A stretch of 64,000 nt of DNA from Streptomyces bicolor (GTDB lineage Bacteria > Actinomycetota > Actinomycetes > Streptomycetales > Streptomycetaceae): the NCBI RefSeq assembly GCF_000719285.1, contig NZ_JOFS01000039.1, positions 4,787 to 68,786 on the forward strand, in the 5' to 3' direction. A program made the position numbers and the translations under genes. Of the stretch, positions 27,261-36,470 are shown in pieces. The notes below the pieces were generated by a model. The model made no database searches, was not told the DNA's origin, and saw only the letters and a list, made by a program, of their open reading frames with translations. Every line of letters begins with the position of its first letter. The first letter of the stretch is position 1.

Positions 27261-27350
27261 CACACGCTACGCGCGTGGTTCCCGTGGCTCATAGCAGGTG
27301 ATAGACACGGCGGGGTCACAGTTCCTGTCCGCCAGCAGGAAGGTTTCCCC

Positions 27351-28739
27351 ATGCCCGAGAACACGACCGACGGCCGTCCGAGCCGTCGCCAACTCCTTTC
27401 CCGTACCGGTGCGTTGGGCGTGTCGATCGCCTTCGCCGGGAACCTCACCGAACTCTTCGCCGGAACCGCCGCCGCACAGCACCTGGGCCACACGGGATAC
27501 GGCCCGCTGGTCCCCGACCCCAAGGGCCTGCTCGACCTGCCGGAAGGTTTCCGCTACCGGGTCCTGTCCCGCGAAGGCGAACCGCTCCGCTCCGGCGAGG
27601 GCCCCGTCCCCTCCAACCACGACGGCATGACCGCCCTGCCCGGCGCAAACGGCCGCGTCCACCTGGTCCGCAACCACGAGAACCGCACCACCGCGAGGAT
27701 CCCCGTCCCGACCGTCGCCGGCCTCACCTACGACCCGGCGGGCAAGGGCGGCTGTACGAGCCTGACCCTCGACCGGCGGGGCCGCGTCCTGTCCGAACGG
27801 GTCGCCATCGCCGGTACGGCCGTCAACTGCGCGGGCGGCCCCACGCCTTGGGGCACCTGGCTGACCTGCGAGGAGACCGAGGACAGGGCGGGCACCAACG
27901 GCTACGCCAAGGACCACGGCTTCGTCTTCGAGGTCGACCCGGCGAACCCGTACCGCTCCGGCGCGGTCCCGTTGACCGCGATGGGCCGCTTCCAGCACGA
28001 GGCGGTCGCGGTGGACCCCCGGCACGGCATCGTCTATGAGACCGAGGACGCCTTCGAGAGGCCCTTCGGCCTCTTCTACCGCTTCCTGCCAAACGCGCCG
28101 CACGGCGGCCTCGGTTCCCTGCGCGCGGGCGGCCGCCTGCAGGCGATGCGGGTGCCGGGCGTCCCCGACCTGTCCTCGATCCAGGAGACGGGCGCGAGCT
28201 TCGAGAACATCGAGTGGGTCGACGTACCGGACCCGCTCGCCACCCGGACGCCCATCCGCCTCCAGGACTTCGGCCCGAAGGGCATCACCCACGCGCAGAA
28301 GCTGGAGGGCTGCTACTGGGGCGGCCGGTCCGTCTACTTCGTCTCGTCCTTCGCCCGCAGCGCGGAGGGCTCGGCGGCGGACCACTACGGCCAGATCTGG
28401 CGCTACGACCCCGCCGCGCGCCGCCTGACCCTGGTGATCGTCTTCGGCCCGGACACGGACGTGCAGCTCCCGGGCGAGTCCCCGGACAACATCTGCCTCG
28501 CCCCCAGCGGAGGGCTGATGGTGTGCGAGGACGGCAACGGCGCCCAGCACGTGTTCGGCGTGACGCGGGGCGGCGAGGTGTACGCGATGGCGCGCAACGC
28601 CCAGAACCTTGGTACCCCACAGGAGCCGGAGTGGGGCGAGTTCGCCGGGGTCACCTTCTCGCCCGACGGCGGGACGATGTACGTGAACTGCTACACGCCG
28701 GGCACGACGTTCGCGGTGACGGGACCCTGGCGCAGGTAG
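27351..28739 (+). CDS. PhoX-type (DUF839) phosphatase, Tat-exported
   Basis: 462 residues. The twin-arginine signal is 'SRRQLLSRTGALGVSIAFAG'. The rest fits the PhoX/DUF839 beta-propeller: 'PSNHDGMTALPG', 'LVRNHENR', 'WGTWLTCEETED', 'GRFQHEAVAVDP' and 'SPDNICLAPSGGLMVCEDG', with acidic residues placed for Ca/Fe cofactors. Such enzymes liberate phosphate outside the cell. No PHO box was identified in the short upstream gap. Confidence 0.88.
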   Translation: MPENTTDGRPSRRQLLSRTGALGVSIAFAGNLTELFAGTAAAQHLGHTGYGPLVPDPKGLLDLPEGFRYRVLSREGEPLRSGEGPVPSNHDGMTALPGANGRVHLVRNHENRTTARIPVPTVAGLTYDPAGKGGCTSLTLDRRGRVLSERVAIAGTAVNCAGGPTPWGTWLTCEETEDRAGTNGYAKDHGFVFEVDPANPYRSGAVPLTAMGRFQHEAVAVDPRHGIVYETEDAFERPFGLFYRFLPNAPHGGLGSLRAGGRLQAMRVPGVPDLSSIQETGASFENIEWVDVPDPLATRTPIRLQDFGPKGITHAQKLEGCYWGGRSVYFVSSFARSAEGSAADHYGQIWRYDPAARRLTLVIVFGPDTDVQLPGESPDNICLAPSGGLMVCEDGNGAQHVFGVTRGGEVYAMARNAQNLGTPQEPEWGEFAGVTFSPDGGTMYVNCYTPGTTFAVTGPWRR

Positions 28740-28802
28740 CCGTCGCGGCCGCCGTACCGGAGCGGAAGCCTGCTCTCCGGTGCGTCATCTAACCTTTGCG
28801 GC

Positions 28803-30290
28803 ATGAACCAACCGGGGGATCTCGTCGACGGCCGTTTCGAGCTGGTGGAGCGGCTCGGCAGCGGAGGAATGGGCACCGTGTGGCGGGCTCGCGACACGGT
28901 GCTGCACCGCGAGGTCGCGCTCAAGGCGGTGCGGTCCGACGCGGACACCGTCGGCGTGATGCGCGAGCGGGTGATGCGGGAGGCGAGGGCGCTGGCCCGG
29001 CTCAGCCATCCCCATGTGGTGACGGTCCATCAGATCGTGGACGCCGACCCGCATCCCTGGATCGTGATGGAGCTGGTGCCGGGCGCCTCGCTCCAGCAGC
29101 GGCTGGTCGACGGCCCGTTGACCCCGGCTGAGGCCGCCCGCGTCGGCCGCCAGGTGCTCGCCGCGCTGCGGGCCGCACACGCGGCGGGCATCCACCACCG
29201 GGACGTCAAACCCGCCAACATCCTCCTGCGCCCCGACGGCGACGCCGTCCTCACCGACTTCGGCATCGCCGCCCTGCAGGGCACGACGGGCCTCACGGCC
29301 ACCGGCGAACTCGTCGGTTCACCCGAGTACATGGCTCCGGAGCGGATCCGGGGCCGCGAGGACGATCCGGCGGCCGACCTCTGGTCGCTGGGCGTGGTCC
29401 TGTACGTGTGCGTGGAGGGCGTCAGCCCACTGCGCCGCCCCACCACGCTGGCCACCCTGGCCGCCGTACTCGACGACCCGCTGCCGCCGCCGACCCGCTC
29501 AGGCCCGCTGACCCCGGTGCTCGACGCCGTTCTGGTACGCGACCCGGCGGCCCGCCCGGCCGCCGCCCGGCTGGACGCGATGCTGGCGCAGGTCGAGGCG
29601 GGGGCGACGCCGCACTGGACGCAGCCGACGCTGACGGCGGGCGTACCCCAACCGACGCCACCAACGCCAACCCAACTGGACACCCCGCGCCCGACGGTTC
29701 CGGAGCCGCTGCGGGGCTCTCGGCGCCGTACGCCTCTGGTGGTGGCCGCGACCGCGGCGCTCGTGATCGGCGCGGCCACGGCTCTGGTGTTCGCGCTGCT
29801 CCCCGGTGGCACCGAGGGCGAGGACAAGGCCGGTGGCGCGACCAGCCCGAGAGCCACGACGTCCGCTCCCAGCCCGGCGAGACAGAAGCCGATCACCGCC
29901 TCACCGTCGCCCACCCCCACGAGCGCTTCGCCCTCCCCGACTCCCATCCCCGCCCAGGGCGGCCGCTGGATCGCCCAACTCCACTCCGAACCCATCGCCA
30001 CGGGCGCCGCCGCCCGCGACAGCCGCCTGGCCACGATCCGCCGAATGGTGCCGGAGGCGGCCGTGCTGCGCAGCGGCGACTACCCCTCCCTGCGCCCGGG
30101 CTACTGGGTGTTCTACGCCCCCGGCCCCTTCGCCGACGGCAACGCCGCCCTGGCCTTCTGCGCCGAGCGCGGCCGGACCACTCCGAGCACCTGCATCGGC
30201 CGCTACCTGAGCCAGAACGCGTCCGACTTCGCCCTCCAGTGCCGCCCTCCGGCCACCGCCCCGACGGGCCGCTGCACGCGCGCCGACTGA
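28803..30290 (+). CDS. Receptor-type Ser/Thr protein kinase
   Basis: 495 residues. Kinase domain 1-270: Gly loop 'GSGGMGTVW', Lys in 'VALKAV', catalytic loop 'HHRDVKPANIL', 'LTDFGIA', 'GSPEYMAPE'. A Pro/Thr linker and one membrane segment near 'PLVVAATAALVIGAATALVFALL' follow, then a Ser/Pro-rich spacer and an extracellular domain of about 110 residues with 'LRPGYWVFYAPGPFADGNAALAFC' and three Cys, which looks like a ligand-sensing SPOR-type fold. PASTA repeats are absent, so it is not a PknB homologue. Confidence 0.9.
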   Translation: MNQPGDLVDGRFELVERLGSGGMGTVWRARDTVLHREVALKAVRSDADTVGVMRERVMREARALARLSHPHVVTVHQIVDADPHPWIVMELVPGASLQQRLVDGPLTPAEAARVGRQVLAALRAAHAAGIHHRDVKPANILLRPDGDAVLTDFGIAALQGTTGLTATGELVGSPEYMAPERIRGREDDPAADLWSLGVVLYVCVEGVSPLRRPTTLATLAAVLDDPLPPPTRSGPLTPVLDAVLVRDPAARPAAARLDAMLAQVEAGATPHWTQPTLTAGVPQPTPPTPTQLDTPRPTVPEPLRGSRRRTPLVVAATAALVIGAATALVFALLPGGTEGEDKAGGATSPRATTSAPSPARQKPITASPSPTPTSASPSPTPIPAQGGRWIAQLHSEPIATGAAARDSRLATIRRMVPEAAVLRSGDYPSLRPGYWVFYAPGPFADGNAALAFCAERGRTTPSTCIGRYLSQNASDFALQCRPPATAPTGRCTRAD

Positions 30291-30379
30291 GAGGGCCGGT
30301 CCCGCCGGGTGGGTGACACCGACTCGGCACACCCATCAACACAACCGTATTGTCTGTTTGATCCTCATATCTTCCTGCG

Positions 30380-31234
30380 GTGATCTCTCTCGTACGACGC
30401 GTCACCGCCGTCTGCGTCCTGGGCGCCGCGCTCGCCGCCTGCTCCCCGGCCGATGAGCACCGCGCTCCCCGCCCCGCGCCCAGCGCCTCCGCCGTCTCTC
30501 CCGCCGCCACGGCGACCGGGCCACCGACCCTCGCCCCCGGTCCCGCCGGTCTGACCCCCGTCTTCGAGCACGGTCCCCGGACCGGGGACAAGACCGTCGC
30601 GCTGACCTTCGACGCCGACATGACCGCCGACCAGGGGCCGCGGGCGGCGCGTGGTGAGCGGTTCGACAATCCGGGGCTGGTCGCGGCGCTTCGGGAGTTG
30701 AGGGTGCCGGCGACGGTGTTCATGACGGGGCGGTGGGCCGAGGAGTATCCCGGGCAGGCCCGGGCCATCGGGCGGGACCCGTTGTTCGAGGTCGCCAACC
30801 ACTCGTACAGCCACTACGCCTTCACCGACGACTGCTACGGGCTGCCGACCATCGACGCGGGCCGGATGCGGGCGGATGTCGAGCGGGCGTACACCCTGTT
30901 CGAGAAGGTGGGGGTGCGGGCTGCGATGCCGTACTTCAGGTTTCCCGGCGGCTGCTACGACCGGCGTGCCCTCAGAGCGCTCAGCGCGGCCGGCGTCACG
31001 GCCGTGCAGTGGGACGTGGTGAGCGGGGACGCTTTCGCGACGGACGCCCACGCTGTCGCCCAGGGGGTGCTGGACGGGGTGCGGGCCGGGTCCGTGGTGG
31101 TCATGCACTGCACACTCAGTGCCGCTCCCACGACCGAGCGGGTCGTCCGGACCGTCGTGCCCGAGCTGCGCGCGAAGGGGTTCCGGTTCGTGAAGGTGAG
31201 CGAGCTGATCGGGGCCTCGGGCGGGCGGCGGTAA
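30380..31234 (+). CDS. NodB-type polysaccharide deacetylase lipoprotein
   Basis: 284 residues from GTG 30380. The lipobox LAAC ends a short signal. The NodB domain shows 'VALTFDADMTADQ' (catalytic base and metal Asp), the metal His pair in 'ANHSYSHYAF' and 'PYFRFPGGCYDRRAL'. Enzymes of this kind remove N-acetyl groups from cell-wall sugars. It is surface anchored. Confidence 0.9.
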   Translation: MISLVRRVTAVCVLGAALAACSPADEHRAPRPAPSASAVSPAATATGPPTLAPGPAGLTPVFEHGPRTGDKTVALTFDADMTADQGPRAARGERFDNPGLVAALRELRVPATVFMTGRWAEEYPGQARAIGRDPLFEVANHSYSHYAFTDDCYGLPTIDAGRMRADVERAYTLFEKVGVRAAMPYFRFPGGCYDRRALRALSAAGVTAVQWDVVSGDAFATDAHAVAQGVLDGVRAGSVVVMHCTLSAAPTTERVVRTVVPELRAKGFRFVKVSELIGASGGRR

Positions 31235-31252
31235 GGCTCGTACGCTGAAGGT

Positions 31253-31432
31253 ATGAGCGACGACGACTACTGCCTGATCGACGCGACCAGGCCGCCCAAG
31301 GCGGATGGGCCGCCCTACGCGGAGTGCGTGCTGTGCCGGGAGCCGACGGAGTACCCGGAGTCGTACAAGGGGATCACCCTCTGCCCGGTGTGTGAGTGGC
31401 AGGAGGCGCAGCGCACGGCCTGTTCAGGATGA
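31253..31432 (+). CDS. 59-residue zinc-ribbon-like protein
   Basis: A short frame with good Streptomyces codon bias. It starts at ATG 31253 after GAAGGT and encodes two CxxC pairs, 'ECVLCREP' and 'LCPVCEW', 24 residues apart, as in a small zinc ribbon. It ends just before the convergent ABC permease gene. No partner or function is evident. Confidence 0.6.
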   Translation: MSDDDYCLIDATRPPKADGPPYAECVLCREPTEYPESYKGITLCPVCEWQEAQRTACSG

Positions 31433-31443
31433 ACCGCCGGTGG

Positions 31444-32124
31444 TCAGGTTGACCTGCGGGACGTGAGCGCGCAGGCCGCGGCGGTCGCCGCCGCCGTGAG
31501 CAGGGCCGCTGCCGCCAGGGGCAGTACGGGCATCGGGACGGTGCCCGAGCGGGAGCCCGTGACCAGGCCGCTGACCGCCGCCTGGGCCGGGGAGCCGGTC
31601 ACCACCACGGACAGCAGCGCCGCTAGCAGCATCGCCGGGACCGCGCGGCCGGTCGAGCGCAGCACCGGCCATGCGGTGAGTGCGCCGACGGCCGTCCCGA
31701 GCAGGGCGCAGGCCAGCGCGGCGAGCAGACCGGCGGCGCCCGCGGGCAGCCGTGGCACCCGGGCCTGGTGGTCGGCGCCGACCGGGTCGCTGATCAGGGT
31801 GACGACGACGATCGCCGCCGTTCCGAGCGCCGCCGCGGCGGCCAGCGCCACCAGCAGCGCGGCGAGGTGCGCCCGTCCCGGGCCGACCGCCGCGGAGACG
31901 CAGCTGCGGGCGGCGGGCGGCTCGTTGCTGACGCAGATCCGTACCAGCCAGGCGGCGACGGGCAGCAGTGCCGCAGCCGCGTAGCCGAGCGAGTCGAGGA
32001 CGGGCTGGCCGCTCTGCACGCCGACGGCGAGGAAGGCGGCGTACAGGATGAACGGCGGCAGCCACCGCTGCGATCGGGCGAGAAGGGCGGCCTGGTAGCG
32101 GAGGAGGGCTCTCATCGACGTCAT
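31444..32124 (-). CDS. ABC exporter membrane subunit
   Basis: A 226-residue protein with about six hydrophobic segments ('LPPFILYAAFLAVGVQSG', 'LAALLVALAAAAALGTAAIVVVTLI', others) and no soluble domain. Its ATG overlaps the stop of the ATPase gene (ATGA), so the two make one ABC-2-like exporter. Substrate unknown. Confidence 0.8.
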   Translation of the reverse strand: MTSMRALLRYQAALLARSQRWLPPFILYAAFLAVGVQSGQPVLDSLGYAAAALLPVAAWLVRICVSNEPPAARSCVSAAVGPGRAHLAALLVALAAAAALGTAAIVVVTLISDPVGADHQARVPRLPAGAAGLLAALACALLGTAVGALTAWPVLRSTGRAVPAMLLAALLSVVVTGSPAQAAVSGLVTGSRSGTVPMPVLPLAAAALLTAAATAAACALTSRRST

Positions 32125-33005
32125 CGGCGACTCTCGGCTTCGGCTTCGAAAGGGACGGGTGTCTCCCGGCTCACGCTCACCACGTGCCAGGGCGGGCGGG
32201 TGGTCAGCAGGGCGCGCAGGACGACGTCCGAGTGGGACGCGGGGACGGTGAGGCGGTGGGTGCCGGGGGCGGTCTCGTCCGCTCCGGTGGCGATACGGAG
32301 GGCCTCCGCAGGAAGGGTCGCGCCGCTCCGGCCCTGGACGACGACCGTCGTGTGCGGGCCGTTGTGCGGCGACGCGGTCTGTTCCGTACGGCGGTTGAGG
32401 CCGCCGTCGTGCACGGTGTACGTCGCGTCGCGTGCCCCGGCGAGGCGGCGCGGGTCGTGGTCGACGAAGACGACCGCGGTGCCGGCGGCGGTCCGCTCGG
32501 CGACGGCACGCTCCAGCTCCGCGCGGGCATCGGCGTCGAGCCCGGTCCACGCCTCGTCCAGGACGAGCAACTCCGGGTCCGCGAGCAGCGCCTGGGCGAC
32601 GGCGACCTTCTGGCTGCTGCCCTTCGACAGCTGGGCCATCGGCGTACGGGCGTAGGCGGCGGCGCCGAAGCGGTCGAGCCACTCGAGGGCGGCCCGGGTG
32701 GCCGCCGGCCGGGACAGGCCGTGGACCGTGCCGAGGTGGGTCAGGTAGCCGAGGGCGGTGAAGGGGAGGGCGGTGGGGAAGCGTTCGGGGACGTATGCGG
32801 TGCGGGGTGCTCCGCTGACGCGGCCTTCCGAGGGGGCGTCTATGCGGGCCAGGAGGCGCAGAAGGGTGGATTTGCCGGTGCCGTTGGGGCCTTCTATGCG
32901 GATGAGGGCGCCGGGGGGCACGGTGAGGTGGATGCCTCGTAAGACCCATGGGCCGCGCAGGCCGTAGCGGCGGCCCACGTTGTCCAGACGAAGATCGCGT
33001 TGCAT
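32121..33005 (-). CDS. ABC transporter ATP-binding protein
   Basis: 294 residues from ATG 33005. Walker A 'IEGPNGTGKSTLLRLL', signature 'AQLSKGSSQKVAVAQALL', Walker B 'PELLVLDEAWTGLDADA' and the switch His 'VFVDHDPRR' are all there; the signature is the altered 'LSKGSSQK' form common in ABC-2 exporters. About 90 extra C-terminal residues have no clear domain. It is coupled to the membrane subunit. Confidence 0.88.
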   Translation of the reverse strand: MQRDLRLDNVGRRYGLRGPWVLRGIHLTVPPGALIRIEGPNGTGKSTLLRLLARIDAPSEGRVSGAPRTAYVPERFPTALPFTALGYLTHLGTVHGLSRPAATRAALEWLDRFGAAAYARTPMAQLSKGSSQKVAVAQALLADPELLVLDEAWTGLDADARAELERAVAERTAAGTAVVFVDHDPRRLAGARDATYTVHDGGLNRRTEQTASPHNGPHTTVVVQGRSGATLPAEALRIATGADETAPGTHRLTVPASHSDVVLRALLTTRPPWHVVSVSRETPVPFEAEAESRR

Positions 33006-33049
33006 GGCAGCATCTTCGCGCAGATCCTCGTCCTGGCAGACTGGGGGCC

Positions 33050-33805
33050 GTGAGTTCCGACAGCCCCGCCCCACAGGACAGCCCTTTCCGATCCGAACCC
33101 GGCACCCGCGATCACGCCCCGCAGTTCGTTCTCCCCCTCGTCGTGCGTATCGAGCGGGGCGATCCCCCGGCCCGGACGGACGCGCTGGAGACCGCCGCCC
33201 GCGCCGTACTGATCATGCTCAGTGACGAGCGGTCCGTCGGCGACGGTGAGTGGGCTCAGGCCCTGCGGGACTGGGAGGACGCCCGCATCCGCAAGGTCGT
33301 GCGGCGGGCCCGTGGGGCCGAGTGGCGGCGGGCCGAAAAGCTGCCGGGGATCACCGTCACCGGTGAGTCGGCCGAGGTGCGGGTGTTTCCGCCCGTGCCG
33401 TTGGACGGGTGGCCAAAGGAGCTGGCGAAGCTCCAGGTGTCGGGGACCGACCTCGACGATCCTCGGCCGCCAGTGGCCGCCGATCCGTCGGCGCCCGTGC
33501 TCTGGGTGAATCCCGGACTCGACATGTCGGCCGGCAAGACGATGGCGCAGGCGGGGCACGCGGCACAGATCGCCTGGTGGGAGCTGTCGGACGAGGAGCG
33601 GGATGCCTGGCGCGCGGCGGGGTTCGCGCTGGCCGTGCGGACCGCGGAGCCGGAGCGCTGGCGTGAACTGACCACCGCGGGGCTGCCGTTGGTGCGGGAC
33701 GCCGGGTTCACGGAGATCGCGCCCGGGACGACTGTGGTGGTCGAGGGGCATCACCGGGTGGGATCGCTGCCGCCCGGGGTACGCCGGCCGCTGGTCGTGC
33801 GCTGA
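33050..33805 (+). CDS. Pth2-like peptidyl-tRNA hydrolase family protein
   Basis: 251 residues. The C-terminal 115 residues carry the Pth2 signature 'GLDMSAGKTMAQAGHAAQIAW', followed by 'LPLVRDAGFTEIAPGTTVVVEG'. The N-terminal 120 residues are an added helical domain not found in archaeal Pth2. GTG 33050 is the likely start. It is divergent from the ABC exporter with a 44-base gap. It may release peptidyl-tRNA or another acylated tRNA; housekeeping Pth is expected elsewhere. Confidence 0.8.
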   Translation: MSSDSPAPQDSPFRSEPGTRDHAPQFVLPLVVRIERGDPPARTDALETAARAVLIMLSDERSVGDGEWAQALRDWEDARIRKVVRRARGAEWRRAEKLPGITVTGESAEVRVFPPVPLDGWPKELAKLQVSGTDLDDPRPPVAADPSAPVLWVNPGLDMSAGKTMAQAGHAAQIAWWELSDEERDAWRAAGFALAVRTAEPERWRELTTAGLPLVRDAGFTEIAPGTTVVVEGHHRVGSLPPGVRRPLVVR

Positions 33806-33848
33806 GCCGCCCTGCGAGGCGCCCCTGCTCCCTGCTGGCGCCGGCCGG

Positions 33849-34358
33849 TCAGGCCGTACCCGGCGTCAGTCCGCCCGCCGGCGCGGAACCGGTGCGGGGG
33901 CTGCCGCTCAGGCGGCGGCCGGCCGCCCCGTACACGCGGTCCACGGGGAGCCTGACGACCAGGCGCCGTTCGGCGACCATGGCGTTGCGGAAGCCCTCCC
34001 AGTCGGGGTGGTCGCCCTGGAACCCCCGGAAGACGACGACGAGTTCGTCGGCGACCGCGTCGTGCGGGTCCGTCGTGATGGGCGTCAGCTCCGCCTCGCC
34101 CTCGGCGATCATGTAGGCGTAGCCGTTGGGGCTGGTGACGAGGAAGCTGGCGCGTGGATCGCGGCGCAGGTTGCGGGTCTTGGCGCGGTTGTAGGTGACC
34201 ATGAGCCGGATGAGGCGAGCCTCCGGGTCGTAGGCGTAGCCGACGTTCGACATCTGGGGGCGGCCGTCCCGCTTCAACGTCACGAGCGTGCCGATCCGTT
34301 GCTGACCGAGCAGCTGGAACAGGGCCTCGTCGCCGGGCTTCGCTGATCGCTCTGTCAT
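33849..34358 (-). CDS. F420/FMN-dependent PPOX-class oxidoreductase
   Basis: 169 residues of the pyridoxamine-phosphate-oxidase split-barrel fold: 'LGQQRIGTLVTLKRDGRPQMSNVGY' and 'NLRRDPRASFLVTSPNG' are typical of actinobacterial F420-dependent PPOX proteins. ATG 34358 is chosen over an upstream in-frame ATG because the family starts at that point. Stands alone. Confidence 0.82.
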   Translation of the reverse strand: MTERSAKPGDEALFQLLGQQRIGTLVTLKRDGRPQMSNVGYAYDPEARLIRLMVTYNRAKTRNLRRDPRASFLVTSPNGYAYMIAEGEAELTPITTDPHDAVADELVVVFRGFQGDHPDWEGFRNAMVAERRLVVRLPVDRVYGAAGRRLSGSPRTGSAPAGGLTPGTA

Positions 34359-34491
34359 GCGGCGAGCGTACGGGAGCAGGTCGCTGTCCAGGGGGACACG
34401 AACGCGCCCGCCCAGGTGCTCGGGCATGGCCGAGCGGTGCCCTCGCCGCCGACGGGGGATGGAGGCGGCGGGGGCACCGCGGTACCGGGGG

Positions 34492-35739
34492 TCAGGTGGT
34501 GGCCAGCGCCTCCGTGGGCGGCAGGCGGGCGGCGCGGACGGCGGGGTAGAACCCGGCCAGGCCGCCGATGACGAGGGTCGCCCCGACGCCGCCCGCCATC
34601 GCCCAGGTCGGCACCACCGACGGCCAGCCCTGGTAGGCGGCGTATCCGGAGGTGACGGCGATGCCGAGGAGGACGCCGCCCAGGCCGCCGAGCGCGGACA
34701 ACAGCAGGGCCTCGCAGAGGAACTGGGTGCGGATCTGTCCGCGCGTCGCGCCGAGGGAGCGGCGCAGGCCGATCTCGGAGCGGCGTTCCAGTACGGAGAT
34801 GACCATCGTGTTGGCCACGCCCACCCCGCCGACGAGCAGGGCGACCGCGCCGAGCCCGAGCAGCAGGCCGCTCAGTGTGTCGTCGGTGGCCTGCTTGGCC
34901 TCCAGGGCGTCGGAGGGCCGCGACACGTTGGCCTCGCTGGGGTTCTCCGGGTTGGCGGTGGGGCCGAGGACGGACTGGACGTCGGTCACGGCCGATTCCT
35001 CGGTGCGGGTGTAGACGGTCGTCGGGTAGCCGTCGAAGCCCAGCTCCTCCTCCGCGACCGGCCAGCCGACGAGCGCGGCGGAGTCCAGCTCGGGCACCAG
35101 GTCGTTGGGGGCGAGCAGGCCCACGACGGTGAACCACTGGTCGCCGAGCCACACCCGGCTGTCGGCGCCGGCCTGGAAGACGCCGAGCTGCTGGGCGGCC
35201 TTGGGGCCGAGGACGACGGCGGGGTACCGCGCGTTGGCGGCGTTCAGCCAGCGGCCGTCGACGACCTCGACGCCCGCGCTGCTCGGCAGGTCCGTGCGGG
35301 CCGCGGACACCGTGAGGCCGCCGGTCTCCTGCTTCGGGACGCGGTCGTTGCGGTAGACCTTGGCGTCGGTCCTGCCGACGGCGGACACCGCGGTGACGCC
35401 GTCGATGTTCCCGATCATGTCGACCGACTCGTCCGGGAGATGGGCGGGGCCGCCGGTGAACGACTGGCCCGCGGTGACCGTGAGCAGATTGGTGCCCAGC
35501 GCCGCGAGCCGCCGGTCGAGGTCCTCCGTGCTGGATGTGGAGATGCCGACCACGCCGACCATGGCGGCGATGCCGATGGCGATGCCGAGGGCCGACAGGA
35601 ACACCCGCAGCGGCCTGGACCGCAGTCCGGATCCGCCGACCCGCAGCACGTCGGCGGGGCGGAGCCGGGCGGGCTTGGGGCGGGGGCGGGCGGTGGTGTC
35701 CGGCCGGGACCGGGGCGGGCCTTGTGTCGTCTGGCTCAT
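34492..35739 (-). CDS. MacB-type ABC permease (FtsX fold)
   Basis: 415 residues: an N-terminal membrane segment ('LRVFLSALGIAIGIAAMVGVVGI'), a MacB periplasmic core of about 200 residues, then three C-terminal membrane segments including 'ERRSEIGLRRSLGATRGQIRTQFL'. It overlaps the ATPase gene by 4 bases. As part of the lipoprotein-adaptor-ATPase-permease operon it should drive a mechanotransmission-type pump. Confidence 0.9.
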   Translation of the reverse strand: MSQTTQGPPRSRPDTTARPRPKPARLRPADVLRVGGSGLRSRPLRVFLSALGIAIGIAAMVGVVGISTSSTEDLDRRLAALGTNLLTVTAGQSFTGGPAHLPDESVDMIGNIDGVTAVSAVGRTDAKVYRNDRVPKQETGGLTVSAARTDLPSSAGVEVVDGRWLNAANARYPAVVLGPKAAQQLGVFQAGADSRVWLGDQWFTVVGLLAPNDLVPELDSAALVGWPVAEEELGFDGYPTTVYTRTEESAVTDVQSVLGPTANPENPSEANVSRPSDALEAKQATDDTLSGLLLGLGAVALLVGGVGVANTMVISVLERRSEIGLRRSLGATRGQIRTQFLCEALLLSALGGLGGVLLGIAVTSGYAAYQGWPSVVPTWAMAGGVGATLVIGGLAGFYPAVRAARLPPTEALATT

Positions 35740-36470
35740 CGCGTGGCCTCCTCCAGGACCGGGGTCGTGGGAACCGCTCCGGTGTGCCCGCGCGCCGTGT
35801 CGTACTCGATGCCGCCGTCCTTGATCCGCACCTCGCGCGGGAGTGCGGCGGCGATGTCCCGGTCGTGGGTGATCACGACGACGGTGGTGCCCGCCCGGTG
35901 CAGTTCGTGGAGCAGGTCGATCACGACGGCGCCGGAGCGCGAGTCGAGCGCGCCGGTGGGCTCGTCGGCGAGCAGCAGCGGTGGATCGCCGAGCACCGCG
36001 CGGGCGATGGCCACCCGCTGTTTCTCGCCGCCGGAGAGCTGGTGCGGCTGGTGGTGCAGCCGGTGGCCCAATCCGACCCTGCGCAGGGCGCGTTCGGCAA
36101 GCCCGCGCCGCTCGGCGCGGGTACGGCCGCTGTAGAGCAGCCCGTCGGCGACGGAGTCCAGCGCCGGTACGCCGGGGGCGAGATGGAACTGCTGGAAGAC
36201 GAACCCGATCGCCTGGGCGCGCAGCGCGGACAGCTCCCGGTCGGTCAGGCGGGCCACGTCGTGCCCGTCGATGCGCACGGTGCCGGTGGTGGGTCTGTCG
36301 AGGGTGCCCATGATGTTGAGCATGGTGGACTTGCCGGAGCCGGACGGGCCCACGACGGCGAGCAGTTCACCGCGGTGGATGACAACGTCGGCGTCCTTCA
36401 GGGCGCGGACGTCACCGTACGTCTTGGAGACCCCGGCGAGTTCGACCACCGGGCCCGGTGTCAGGGTCAC
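35736..36470 (-). CDS. MacB/LolD-type ABC ATPase
   Basis: 244 residues with Walker A 'VGPSGSGKSTMLNIMGTLD', Q loop 'FVFQQFHL', signature 'QLSGGEKQRVAIARAVL' and Walker B 'PLLLADEPTGALD'. The 'MLNIMGTLDRPTTG' stretch is characteristic of the MacB/LolD branch. GTG start, overlapping the adaptor stop by 4 bases. Confidence 0.93.
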   Translation of the reverse strand: MTLTPGPVVELAGVSKTYGDVRALKDADVVIHRGELLAVVGPSGSGKSTMLNIMGTLDRPTTGTVRIDGHDVARLTDRELSALRAQAIGFVFQQFHLAPGVPALDSVADGLLYSGRTRAERRGLAERALRRVGLGHRLHHQPHQLSGGEKQRVAIARAVLGDPPLLLADEPTGALDSRSGAVVIDLLHELHRAGTTVVVITHDRDIAAALPREVRIKDGGIEYDTARGHTGAVPTTPVLEEATR

